Assembly: GCA_000310025.1 (NCBI GenBank)
Contig: FN648539.1
Span: forward strand, 102,549-166,548
Reading direction: 5' to 3'
DNA: 64,000 nt
Source: Ectocarpus siliculosus
Taxonomy: Eukaryota > Sar > Phaeophyceae > Ectocarpales > Ectocarpaceae
The position numbers and the translations under genes were made by a program. Below, one piece after another: positions 56,243 to 64,000 of this stretch; the stretch's first letter is position 1, and each line of letters opens with the position of its first letter. The notes under the pieces are model-generated. The model saw only the letters and a program-made list of their open reading frames with translations. It made no database searches and was not told where the DNA came from.

Positions 56243-56638
56243 AGCGAGGCAGGCAACGCTACTCCGTCGATGGATTGGTTGAAATGGCCCACGAACTACA
56301 GCTGCTGTAGCGAGGCACACTACGCTACTCCGTCGATGGACTGGTCGAAATAGAACCCCCAGACGAGATGATTCAGGGCGGCCGGCTACACGACTCTGGT
56401 GCTGGACTGGTTGAGCTCCTCCCCGAACGACAGCTGCTGCAGCGAGGCAGGTCACGCTACTCCGATGATGGACTGGTTGAAGTGGCCCACGAACTACAGC
56501 TGCAGCAGCGAGGCAGGCAACGCTACGCTGGTGGTGGACTGGTCGAAAAAGAACCCGCAGACGAGATGCTGCAGGGCGGCCGGCTGCACGACTCCGGTGA
56601 TGGACTGGTGCAAAACTCTGGCCCAGTGGGAAATAGGC
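56243..56638 (+). repeat. Six tandem units of exactly 66 bp
   Basis: Units start at 56243, 56309, 56375, 56441, 56507 and 56573, an exact 66-bp period. Units of type 1 begin AGCGAGGCAGG; type 2 (third and sixth) begin AGGGCGGCCGG. Translated in one plus frame they give a 22-residue repeat, C-x-x-A-G-x-x-T-P-x-M-D-W plus nine, for example AGHATPMMDWLKWPTNYS, with one stop in unit 2. The second plus frame and one minus frame are also open over most of the array. The exact multiple of three suggests selection for coding. Two diverged units lie at 60060-60190. Confidence 0.75.
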
Positions 56639-57146
56639 CATCCTCGAAGAAGGAAGCTACATCGACGGCATCGCAATCTTGGTGCTGGGAAAGTGCTTGG
56701 GGATTCCAGAGGTGAGGGTCGTCCACGAGGTCCCCAGCGTCGGTCTGGAGAACTATACCGACCGGAATGATCCGGTGGAGGCGACCGGCCACGCCACGGT
56801 TCTGTGGTCGGGAGGAAACCACTTCGAAGCTATGGTCCCCATCGCTCCCGAACTTGGCAGAACGGAATCCTCGGGAAACGACCAGGATTCGGCCACGGAG
56901 TTCTGCAGGGAGGCTCTCGACCGTCACGGCAAGGACCCAGCGGACGACGGTGCGCTCGCGGATGCCATGATCTCGTTCATCCGTCGTCACCCTCGCCGCA
57001 CCGGAGTCAAGAAGAGGGTCCACAAACCTTGCAGCTTTCGCAAATGGACCCGTGAACGCAGGGCGCTCACGCGCGGTCGTGCCTCTCGCTTTCGCATCAG
57101 GGGAGGCGGGCATTGTGACGAATTGGGGGGTGGGTTGGAAGATTAA
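56637..57146 (+). CDS. OTU-type cysteine protease-like domain, C-terminal part
   Basis: After a possible acceptor (AAATAG at 56631-56636) the frame reads ILEEGSYIDGIAILVLGKCL, a VRVVHEV strand, then ATGHATVLWSGGNHFEAMVP. The order (helix with D-G-I-A-I, strand, then a tryptophan and an N-H-F-E-A motif) fits the second half of an OTU deubiquitinase fold, with the His as the likely catalytic histidine. The D-G-x-C half carrying the nucleophile is not visible upstream, where the 66-bp array lies. The C-terminal 100 residues are basic and unrecognised, ending at the TAA at 57144-57146. It may be a partial gene or a domain captured by a mobile element. No start can be assigned. Confidence 0.45.
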   Translation, partial: AILEEGSYIDGIAILVLGKCLGIPEVRVVHEVPSVGLENYTDRNDPVEATGHATVLWSGGNHFEAMVPIAPELGRTESSGNDQDSATEFCREALDRHGKDPADDGALADAMISFIRRHPRRTGVKKRVHKPCSFRKWTRERRALTRGRASRFRIRGGGHCDELGGGLED

Positions 57147-57173
57147 CACCGTTCAACGGAAACGACGGAAGTC

Positions 57174-57649
57174 ATGGAGGTGCCGGAGGCTCCGGGGGCT
57201 TCGGTGACGGCGGTGACTACGGTGGATGCAGAGACTCCGGTGGGCTGTGACGTTATGAATGTGTCGGAGGTCCGGGAGACTTCGGATGCACCAGAGACTC
57301 CGGTGATTACCGAAGCTACATTGGATTTGGAGACCCCAGTGGCTGCGGGAGCTACGGTGGCTTCGGATTCTGCGGATGCTTCGGAGGCGACGGAGGCTTC
57401 GAATGCTTCAGAGGCTACGGTGGCTGCGAGGGCGACGCAGGAGTCTATATCGAAGCCCGTGGGGCAGGCGAGTCATGTGTGTCAGCACGACGACGAGACC
57501 AATGAGTGCGAGGAAGAGGAAGCGGAGGGAAGCGGAGGAGATGGGCAAACGAGACGAGTCGGTCGAAGAGGTGGAGGGTGGTAAGGCAGTGGGGAAGCAG
57601 TCTGTCTTCGTGCATACAGCTGGCTCCTCATCCTCCGCCCAGCAGCAGC

Positions 57650-57697
<48 letters not shown>

Positions 57698-58170
57698 GGA
57701 GCAGTGGTAGTGGCAGCTCTCGTCGGAAGCGTACATCTCGTCGTCGCAGGACTACTCGGACAAGGCCCAGTCGGATTTTCATATGCAGGTTTGCGGGAGG
57801 GAGGCGTATCCGTCCTGTGAGGACTCGCGGCGACCGTTTTTTCCCCATGCCGAGGATAGGCGGCAGATGTTTCTGTGCGCGTGGTCGTGGGAGGAATGAA
57901 GACGACCTTGAATTGGACGGCGATTCCGCACGCGCCTTCGAGTCGATGCTGGCATTCCTGCGTGGAGGACCGACGCCAGATGAAACACAGCTGTGTGTGA
58001 AGTGGACGTGGTTTGTATTTCTCAAGTACTACTCGCGTGACAACAAAGGCAAATTAAGAACTTGCGTTACCTGTCGTTCCATGTTTCACTACAGGGGAGG
58101 GAGAGGGGTCCGCCAACAGGCGTATTTGCGGCAGCTTTCGTGCCAAACGATACTCCATTGGCGCCTGTAG
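57174..58170 (+). CDS. Low-complexity ORFs with polyserine tract, uncertain
   Basis: Two overlapping plus frames are open. 57174-57584 encodes an Ala/Thr/Glu-rich acidic stretch (SEATEASNASEATVAARAT) in the same frame as the OTU-like region, after a single TAA. 57376-58170 encodes a basic/acidic linker (MSARKRKRREAEEMGKRDES), a polyserine run at 57641-57700 from (AGC)n, and a more complex C-terminal part (NEDDLELDGDSARAFESMLA, VKWTWFVFLKYYSRDN). I cannot tell which frame is translated or whether they are spliced together. No domain recognised. Confidence 0.3.
57641..57696 (+). repeat. (AGC)n trinucleotide microsatellite
   Basis: About 18 AGC units with one interruption (AGCAGCAGCACAGCAGC). 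It encodes Ser, Gln or Ala depending on frame. Confidence 0.9.
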
Positions 58171-58933
58171 GCGACGGAAAGTCCCGGAAAAACGACAAAA
58201 GATTTACGAAGTCTCATATGGTGCTGGCGGAGGCGGGGCTGAAGAGCCAGATGTGAGGAAAAAGTGCCTTCTTGTGCAAGTTTGTATTCCTGAGGGCGTG
58301 TGCGTCAGTTTTCTTATCCTCGAGGATGCATCCAGCATCGAGCCTTTCTTTGAAAATTATAATTCTCAGCCTGATTTTCTTGAACCGGTTTGGTCGGTAC
58401 CGAAATTTTGCGCTCTCTCCCCACCGGCATTGTTCCGACAAGGAAGGTGGTGGCAGTGCCGACATCGGCGGGTACGCTGGCGGAGGCGCGGATGATATGG
58501 ATTCCGTGGATGATGAAGACGCCACCGGAGGGTGCTCTCGGGGGTAAGGAGATGGATGCGGTGAGATGAAGAGGGAGTCCAACAGTTTCTTGAAAACGTA
58601 GAGAAGTTGGATTGATTTTTTCACGAGTATCGCCTGGTGTAAGCGTCTGGTGTGTGCGTGTTCCGTAATATCAATCGTCCTTTTGCGCTCTCTTTCTTCT
58701 CACCAGAACCCGCATCTGTGCTTCATCCGAGTCGCATATCTGAGCTGGTTTTCGTCATCTGTTTCGCGAGTTTTAGGCATGAGAAAACTACTAGATTTAG
58801 AATTGCGAGTGGCCACGAAAGTCTCAGATTTTCGTCTCGCGTAGATATGTCGTTGGTCACCTGAAACAGCTGCACAACGCTCACCGAATGTGTGGTTTTT
58901 CCCTAAACGACGTGGCGCTCGTGTGCGTCCGCT
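58171..58933. other. Unassigned sequence between the GC-rich island and the gypsy fragment
   Basis: GC content falls after about 58260. Short ORFs only, none recognised. Confidence 0.3.
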
Positions 58934-59850
58934 TCAGGTCATACCCGGGTGAAGTGGGTCGTTGGCCCTTTTCTCGGGCCAATTCCCGTTTGGCGGCTCC
59001 GATGCGCATTTGTCGGTACAGGCGGTTGGTTTGTCGGTGTTGGTTGGGCACACCGGACCAGTATTGAAGGATGTGTCGTCTGGAGTGGCTGAGGTCCATT
59101 TCCCGTTCCTAGGAAGTGCGAAGTAGGCCTTTCCAGTGTGTCTCGTAGAGGACAGCGATGACGCCGCCTCGTGCACGGACCGATTGGTGTCCAGTGATTT
59201 TTTCGACCTCGAGGCGTTGGTCTTCGATGCGGACGTCGCTGTCGAGAACGTGGTAGGGAGGTGACTTGCTGGAGTGTTTGTTGAGGACATAGCGCGATAG
59301 TCCAGCTGGTGGAAACCGCGGGCGGTCGGCATCGTGTGGCCTGTACAAGGCTTGCAGCGTTCGACCGTGACGCGTGGTTTTGCTGAAGCTCCGGGCATGT
59401 CGGAGGGGAGGTTCAAGTAGAAGACCTTGTCGGCGAGTGGGCGCTTGTCTGGCACGGAGGCAGCAGGCCCGACTTCGAGGATCTTGAAAGGCCCCGTCCA
59501 GTTCAAGGATAATTTCACCTTGAGAACGGTGGCATCAGCGTCGGTGGAAGCCGTGGGTCCCACCTTGGAGCCCTGGGTGATGGTAGATGCCGAGTTGTAA
59601 ATCCACACCCAATCGCCTAGTTTGTAGGTAGGCGTATGGTGGAGGGCGTCCGAGAGGGCAGAGTTGCGCCGGTTGATGCGCGAAACGGTGAGCCGGTGTT
59701 GTTCGCGAAGTGCCAAAAAAAACAACTTGCGGGATCAACTTTGAGCGACACACTCGGTCTGCGATGCCATGTTTTATGGGAAGCTGGGATACAGGCTTCA
59801 ATAGGCAGTGTGGGGCGTACCCGACCACTGTAGAGCAGGCTGTTGCTCAC
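58934..59850 (-). mobile_element. Ty3/gypsy integrase C-terminal fragment (third element)
   Basis: Minus strand. 59850-59730 reads VRPTLPIEACIPASHK, and 59725-58934 reads ALREQHRLTVSRINRRNSAL, YKLGDWVWIYNSASTI, LSLNWTGPFKILEVGP and RVTVERCKPC. This is the end of an integrase with the region joining to a chromodomain-like module. The 263-codon ORF is open but has no RT or LTR next to it. It is more divergent from bodies 1 and 2 than they are from each other, so it is a separate lineage. Confidence 0.75.
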
Positions 59851-61085
59851 AAGTCTCTCTCACGTTTGTTCGTTCTCAATCAGCAGGGTAGAACCTAGGC
59901 AAGTGATCCAGGGACAGCATTCATCCGTGGCTCTTTCCTACTATGTTCCATGGCTCTTTCCTATTCTCAAGACACATGCGCAATACCGTGCCTGTATCTT
60001 TGAGTACGGATCCACATCGCTATATCTAACGGGCATACCTGCAATACCATAATATACTGCAGCGAGGCAGGCCTCGCAAATTCATCGATGGGCTAATGTT
60101 GGAGCTGTCCCCAAACTCAAGCCTCTGCACGGAGTTCGGCCTAGCAACTCCGATTATGGACCGATTGAATCTGCTCGTGAACTCTTTTCTACATACATAG
60201 CAGTTGTAGCAGCCCTGATTTAGAACTTTGTTCGGTTAAATGCCTTTCGCTAGGAATGTTTTGGTAGGGGGGGAGGGGGGGATAGACTTACTTTGCGAAT
60301 GGGTGTCTAATCTTCAAGTTTGGCTGCCGCTGGCTTGATAGCCTTTTTTTGCCTTTCGTCAGCTGCCAAGCTTGCCCCCTACACGGCGGTGGCCGAGGCT
60401 CATCTCGGCGAAGATGTTTTCGAGACAACCCTCCCGACCCCCCGCCCTAGGCCAGACCTAGCTACGACCACATGGTGCGCGCTCAGTCAAGCCTACATGT
60501 TGTGGAAAACCCCCGCCCCCTCACAAACTTATCTCCACCTTGGCAAGAGGGGGGCGGGTCTCCACCTGGGAGGATGAAAAAATTAAGTGCAATACGCCAA
60601 GCTTCATGAAATTGCAGGATTTAGTTTCAAGCCATCGGGAACCCCGTACAGAGCGAACTCGTCGCCCATATGACAGCTTTAATCTTCACACAGCCGAGCA
60701 GAAACTGATGAGCGTTTCGCAAAGTCATAAACATGACCGTTTTTCTCCAAGGCCGCCATCTCGAATGATATTTTCAGATGCACAAGGCTTCAGACTGTAC
60801 GCGATCCGAACGACTCTCGGCCAGAATAAAGGGCCCGTCCTTCAATTGAATCCAACATCTTAAGTCAAGGTGGGGGAGAGTAGTAGTGCCGTAAACATCA
60901 TCGCCGAGAAACGGATTTCAAACGCTTTTGATCACCACAGCGATATTGTTGTGAGCTCTATCTACTGCTCCACGTCGCTGCCGCCAAAAACAATAACCTG
61001 GCTTCAAGTACCGCTGAAACAACACCGCCGTGCTGCGTTATACTGCCGAAACACAACGCCATGTATCTTGAAATGTTTTGAAGGA
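59851..61085. other. Unassigned, with two diverged 66-bp-type units
   Basis: 60061-60190 contains two decayed relatives of the 66-bp units (AGCGAGGCAGGCCTCGCAAA and CGGCCTAGCAACTCCGATTA, about 68 bp apart). The rest shows no family resemblance; a T/A-poor G run lies near 60267. Confidence 0.4.
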
Positions 61086-62576
61086 CTACAACGGCAAACA
61101 TCTGATTGCAAGAACGCATACACCACACGAGGACAGAAAATCAGTACTTGCTCCCGGCAGCCAACACTTGCTCAACACCTTTGACTTCTCAAATGTGGTG
61201 CCCTCTGGGACAACAAAAACTAGAACACATTTCTTGACTGATACATCCTCGGATGCAACAGCTGCGTCCCAGAAACTCTGTACTTTCGATCCTTGCTCGA
61301 TAGGCTCTGCACCTGTATACTTCATTTGAAAAAAGTACAGGGTATCATCACGACTGTCCAAAGCGAACGCATCAATCCCTGGAAAGACCAGACTGTATGG
61401 CCTGTAATAGATATCACGGTCATACTTAAAAGAAGTGTTGTTGCCCTTGAATACCTTTACTTCGTTGAAACTCAAATCCCATTTTTTTCTCTCCCCCGAT
61501 AAAACCTCACTACGTGTAGCGTTGAGGACTGCCATATCGAACGGTGCTCCCGCGGCTCGGCGCCCACTGATTTCGAGGTGTGCAGCTTGTTCGAACATGT
61601 TGCCAACCGTACTTCCTCCTCCAAGCATTCTGGAAACATCTGGGTTGCGGATAGATTCCCCCACAAAGGCTAGCAGTTCATCTCTTCCCCTCTCGGCAAC
61701 TCCTAGTGCAATCGAATCACGCGTGTAATTACTGGCGAACGTGACCGTGTAACCTTCGAAATTATCGCCAGAGTTCGACAAGATATGGAATAGCTGATCG
61801 CCTATCTTATTGGTTTGAATCCTGTTCTGCCCGCTCGAAAGCCTAGCTGCCCGTCTCAGCAAAGCCACATCTACTTCGCCCACCGCGGTCAATATACCAT
61901 CTTTGAGAAGCTTAAACTTTTTCGCGTTAAAGATTGCTCGTGCCACACCTCCAACCAGACCAAAAGACTTCACCACGTCGGCACGTAGTACATGAGGGAA
62001 AACAAATCGCCGACATTTCAGAAGCTCTCCCAGGCTCCACACTGGCATGAATATTCGCTCGGAAGTGGGCAGCTTCAAGAACTCCTTAATTCTTTCAAAG
62101 TCAGGCGATACCAACACAACTGTTGTGCCTGCGAAATTCTCCTTAGGCCTGCCCTCCGGGTCACTCAAGTACCAAGCTGTTGGGTCCTGGGTAAACCCAG
62201 CACGATCGAAGTCAGCATACGTTCCTTTCTGCGCCCCCTCATCACCAAACCGGTACCAGTCGCCCTTCAGTTCATACACTACAGCTTTCCCTTCGCAGCG
62301 AAGCAGGTACAGAAGATGGTATCCGAACATCGATTTGCCGATTCCGGGAGTGCCCGTGACCACAATATCCTGCACGTTACCGCTCAAGATGAGGTCTGCC
62401 ATTTCCTTGTAACAAGGACGGATGAACAGCTTGGATCCCAATTTACCGTTGCCGAGGAAGAACGTGCCGTTTACGAGTTCCAGGGTGTCCCCAGTTACCA
62501 CGGCTCCGGTTAATGCCGCCGCAAAATCCGATACGTTCTTTTTGGCTGCAACGGGAAGACGATAAAAGACGGCCAT
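61086..62576 (-). CDS. Crinkler-RHS-type protein: P-loop NTPase plus PD-(D/E)XK nuclease-like domain
   Basis: An intronless 496-residue ORF from the ATG at 62576. The frame stays open 99 codons further upstream, but that part is not family-like. After a short N-terminal region (FYRLPVAAKKNVSDF), LFIRPCYKEMADLIL leads into a Walker A motif GTPGIGKS at residues 75-82, a VVLVSPD strand near 153-158 and PVWSLGELLKCRR near 178-190. This is the NTPase of Crinkler-RHS-type (CR) proteins. The C-terminal part has GNMFEQAAH (Glu about 329), PGIDAFALDS (Asp about 402) and YFFQMKYT (Gln 417, Lys 419), the E...D...QxK pattern of the restriction-endonuclease-fold domain of that class. Such proteins are host-directed effectors in oomycetes and chytrids, and occur as transposon-derived or nuclear proteins elsewhere. 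No signal peptide is visible. Confidence 0.85.
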   Translation of the reverse strand: MAVFYRLPVAAKKNVSDFAAALTGAVVTGDTLELVNGTFFLGNGKLGSKLFIRPCYKEMADLILSGNVQDIVVTGTPGIGKSMFGYHLLYLLRCEGKAVVYELKGDWYRFGDEGAQKGTYADFDRAGFTQDPTAWYLSDPEGRPKENFAGTTVVLVSPDFERIKEFLKLPTSERIFMPVWSLGELLKCRRFVFPHVLRADVVKSFGLVGGVARAIFNAKKFKLLKDGILTAVGEVDVALLRRAARLSSGQNRIQTNKIGDQLFHILSNSGDNFEGYTVTFASNYTRDSIALGVAERGRDELLAFVGESIRNPDVSRMLGGGSTVGNMFEQAAHLEISGRRAAGAPFDMAVLNATRSEVLSGERKKWDLSFNEVKVFKGNNTSFKYDRDIYYRPYSLVFPGIDAFALDSRDDTLYFFQMKYTGAEPIEQGSKVQSFWDAAVASEDVSVKKCVLVFVVPEGTTFEKSKVLSKCWLPGASTDFLSSCGVCVLAIRCLPL

Positions 62577-63654
62577 GGCGGAATAGAAAAGTGTTGGACA
62601 GCGTTGATGAGCAACATTATTCCGCTGGCGAAGTCGATTACAGCAATCGCACAAAAGAAAAATGACGGGCATCTGCATCAAGCATATACAGCCTGACTGG
62701 CCCTGTGCTTCGCCAACGTCAAGAGACATGAACATCTCAAAAAGCTCGTCAACAAATGAAGATGAGCATGAAAGATAAGAAGGACGTCCAAGATCCGAAT
62801 GCATGCCATGCTTACTGACCAAACTCACTTTCGAGCAAGTTCGGTGACATTGAAAAGCACGCCCAACACACACGGGTAGAATGCCCGTGCATGAAAAAGG
62901 ATAAGGACACCGCTTTTGAAGCGCAGAGCACGAAACACCCTACACTGAGTTTACGGCAAGAGACAGGAGCGAATATCGCGAACCCGTCCTTGTGGAAATC
63001 GCAAGGGGGCCACGGAAGAGCCCAGCACAGGGTTGGACAGGCAGCCGTTGTCGCTGCACTACTCCTACCGAAGCACCTGGCTCCCTTGAAATACCTTGCA
63101 ATAACTCGCAATACATGCGACCCATATCTGTGTACCGGAACCAGCAAACATCCCCGGAGTCGGGTCTTACAAAGTTGGCATTCTTTTCAAACGTTCCAAA
63201 TTTCACCGCATCCTCACAACGCGTCCGTTCGCGAGGATCTTTGCTGAAAGACTACATTCATACAAAGATTGTTGTCAAAGGTTGTTGTGAAATCACGTGC
63301 CACGAGCGCCCTTTCCTCCTGCAGCCCCATTCATGTCATGGCATGTCGTCACAATCAACATTCGAAAAAGCACCGGCACAAAGACAGCTTCAAAAGAGAC
63401 ACAAGCAAGTGCTCTCCGAAGGGAGGGCGTGAGGAAAGCTGTGGGTGCATGTGCTCAAAATTCTTGAGCAGCTCATTTAACTCTTCTGTCAAGAAAGCAC
63501 GATCCCCCGAAAACCTGCTCGGCGTACACAACCGGAGTGGAACTAAGCATGCGGTGACTTTTAGACCACAGGCGTTCGCCAAGACAGTAGTGCTTCGATT
63601 GTTTGCGGTATGCTGTCAATTTTCCTTCCCGGCACACAAATGACCACGAGGGTA
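62577..63654. other. Upstream flank of the Crinkler-RHS-type gene
   Basis: No gene or repeat recognised. The first part should contain the promoter of the minus-strand gene. ORFs here are short and without family resemblance. Confidence 0.3.
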
Positions 63655-63890
63655 CATCCGGTCGCCCTTCCCGCAACCTTCTAGAACCAGATCATGGGTT
63701 CGAGCCCCGACGAAGCGAGTTTTTTTCTCACATTCGTTCCTGGAAATTGAAAGCGGTTCGTTACTAAGCATCTGGACTTCGTTGAGGGTGGGGAGTGCTG
63801 AACCCTTCTCGCGATAAAAAAACAACAGGCAGGCACCGCAGGAGGGGGTCCACACACACCCTCCTGTGTGACCCTGGTTGGGTCGTCTAG
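63655..63890 (+). mobile_element. tRNA-derived SINE, copy 2
   Basis: Shares with 8560-8870, in order, a B-box-like GGGTTCGAGCCCC (63695), an internal GGAAATTGAAAGCGG block (about 63750), ACCCTTCTCGCGATAAAA (63802), CCGCAGGAGGG (63837) and CTGTGTGACCCTGG (63863). The A-box end is less clear than in copy 1. Same orientation. Confidence 0.7.
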
Positions 63891-64000
63891 CTAATCGAGG
63901 TAGAGGATGGGGGCCAGTGGGGCAGACAACAAAATCCAATAATGGGAGGAAATAATGTAGGAGTAATACTCCTTGTGTAGAAGAGGAGGACTTGTCACAG
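63891..64000. other. Window end, unassigned
   Basis: Nothing recognised in the last 110 bases. Confidence 0.4.

Noticed and set aside
56237-56641. Long minus-strand ORF over the 66-bp array
   Set aside because: It is open only because the repeat has an exact 3n period and high GC; the plus strand leads into the OTU-like frame, so I did not call it a gene.
60320-60577. Secreted-protein-like ORF with a hydrophobic start
   Set aside because: The frame does not begin with ATG, and there is no downstream domain or splice context.
60700-60735. Second hammerhead-like site (CTGATGAGCGTTTCGCAAA)
   Set aside because: A small stem II is possible but the required G before AAA is missing and no flanking stems pair.
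62577-62873. The 99 codons upstream of the chosen start of the Crinkler-RHS-type gene
   Set aside because: The frame is open, but the Cys-rich stretch shows no family similarity; the ATG at 62576 directly precedes the recognisable protein.

Overview
The window is eukaryotic nuclear DNA. It holds intron-rich, widely spaced protein genes at the left and dense, nested transposable elements from about 26 kb to the right end. The split genes (22 exons in one, GT-AG introns mostly of 0.1-3.5 kb), the Ty3/gypsy elements, a pogo/Tigger-type DNA transposon and a Crinkler-RHS-type gene fit a stramenopile. A brown-alga-like genome is my best guess, but this rests on genome style only; no sequence was searched.

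Left third (1-25.6 kb), housekeeping genes. I could assemble three spliced models whose exon phases all agree. (1) MTR4/SKIV2L2, the nuclear-exosome RNA helicase: plus strand, 816-16237, 22 exons, 1049 residues, full length, with a dead LINE inside its 3.5-kb first intron and a tRNA-derived SINE in intron 11. (2) A TMX2-like thioredoxin-fold membrane protein: minus strand, 16848 to about 19128, tail-to-tail with MTR4, with a one-cysteine CSSS active site. (3) PSMB1, the proteasome beta-6 subunit: plus strand, 21507-25603, 4 exons, 251 residues. A 430-bp foldback element lies between TMX2 and PSMB1.

Middle (26-54 kb), mostly mobile DNA. Family A is the ~245-bp TG...CA LTR of a minus-strand Ty3/gypsy element; two damaged bodies of that element lie at about 34.2-39.2 kb and 50.8-53.2 kb. 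The first body is a nest: a 603-bp TIR element with TA duplication sits in its reverse transcriptase, and a 2.5-kb pogo/Tigger-type transposon with a spliced but catalytically deleted transposase sits in its LTR. Family B is a ~215-bp GC-rich terminal repeat with at least seven copies, alternating with an unrecognised internal sequence (family C) in an LTR-internal-LTR-internal-LTR chain at 44.8-48.3 kb. Family D is a ~1.2-kb repeat present as inverted copies on both sides of that chain. Families E, F and several minisatellites fill the rest.

Right end (54-64 kb). A GC-rich island at 56.2-58.2 kb carries six exact-period 66-bp repeats running into a likely OTU-type domain and a polyserine ORF. 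A gypsy integrase fragment follows at 58.9-59.85 kb, then an intronless Crinkler-RHS-type gene (minus strand, 61086-62576; P-loop NTPase plus PD-(D/E)XK nuclease-like domain), and finally a second SINE copy at the end of the window.
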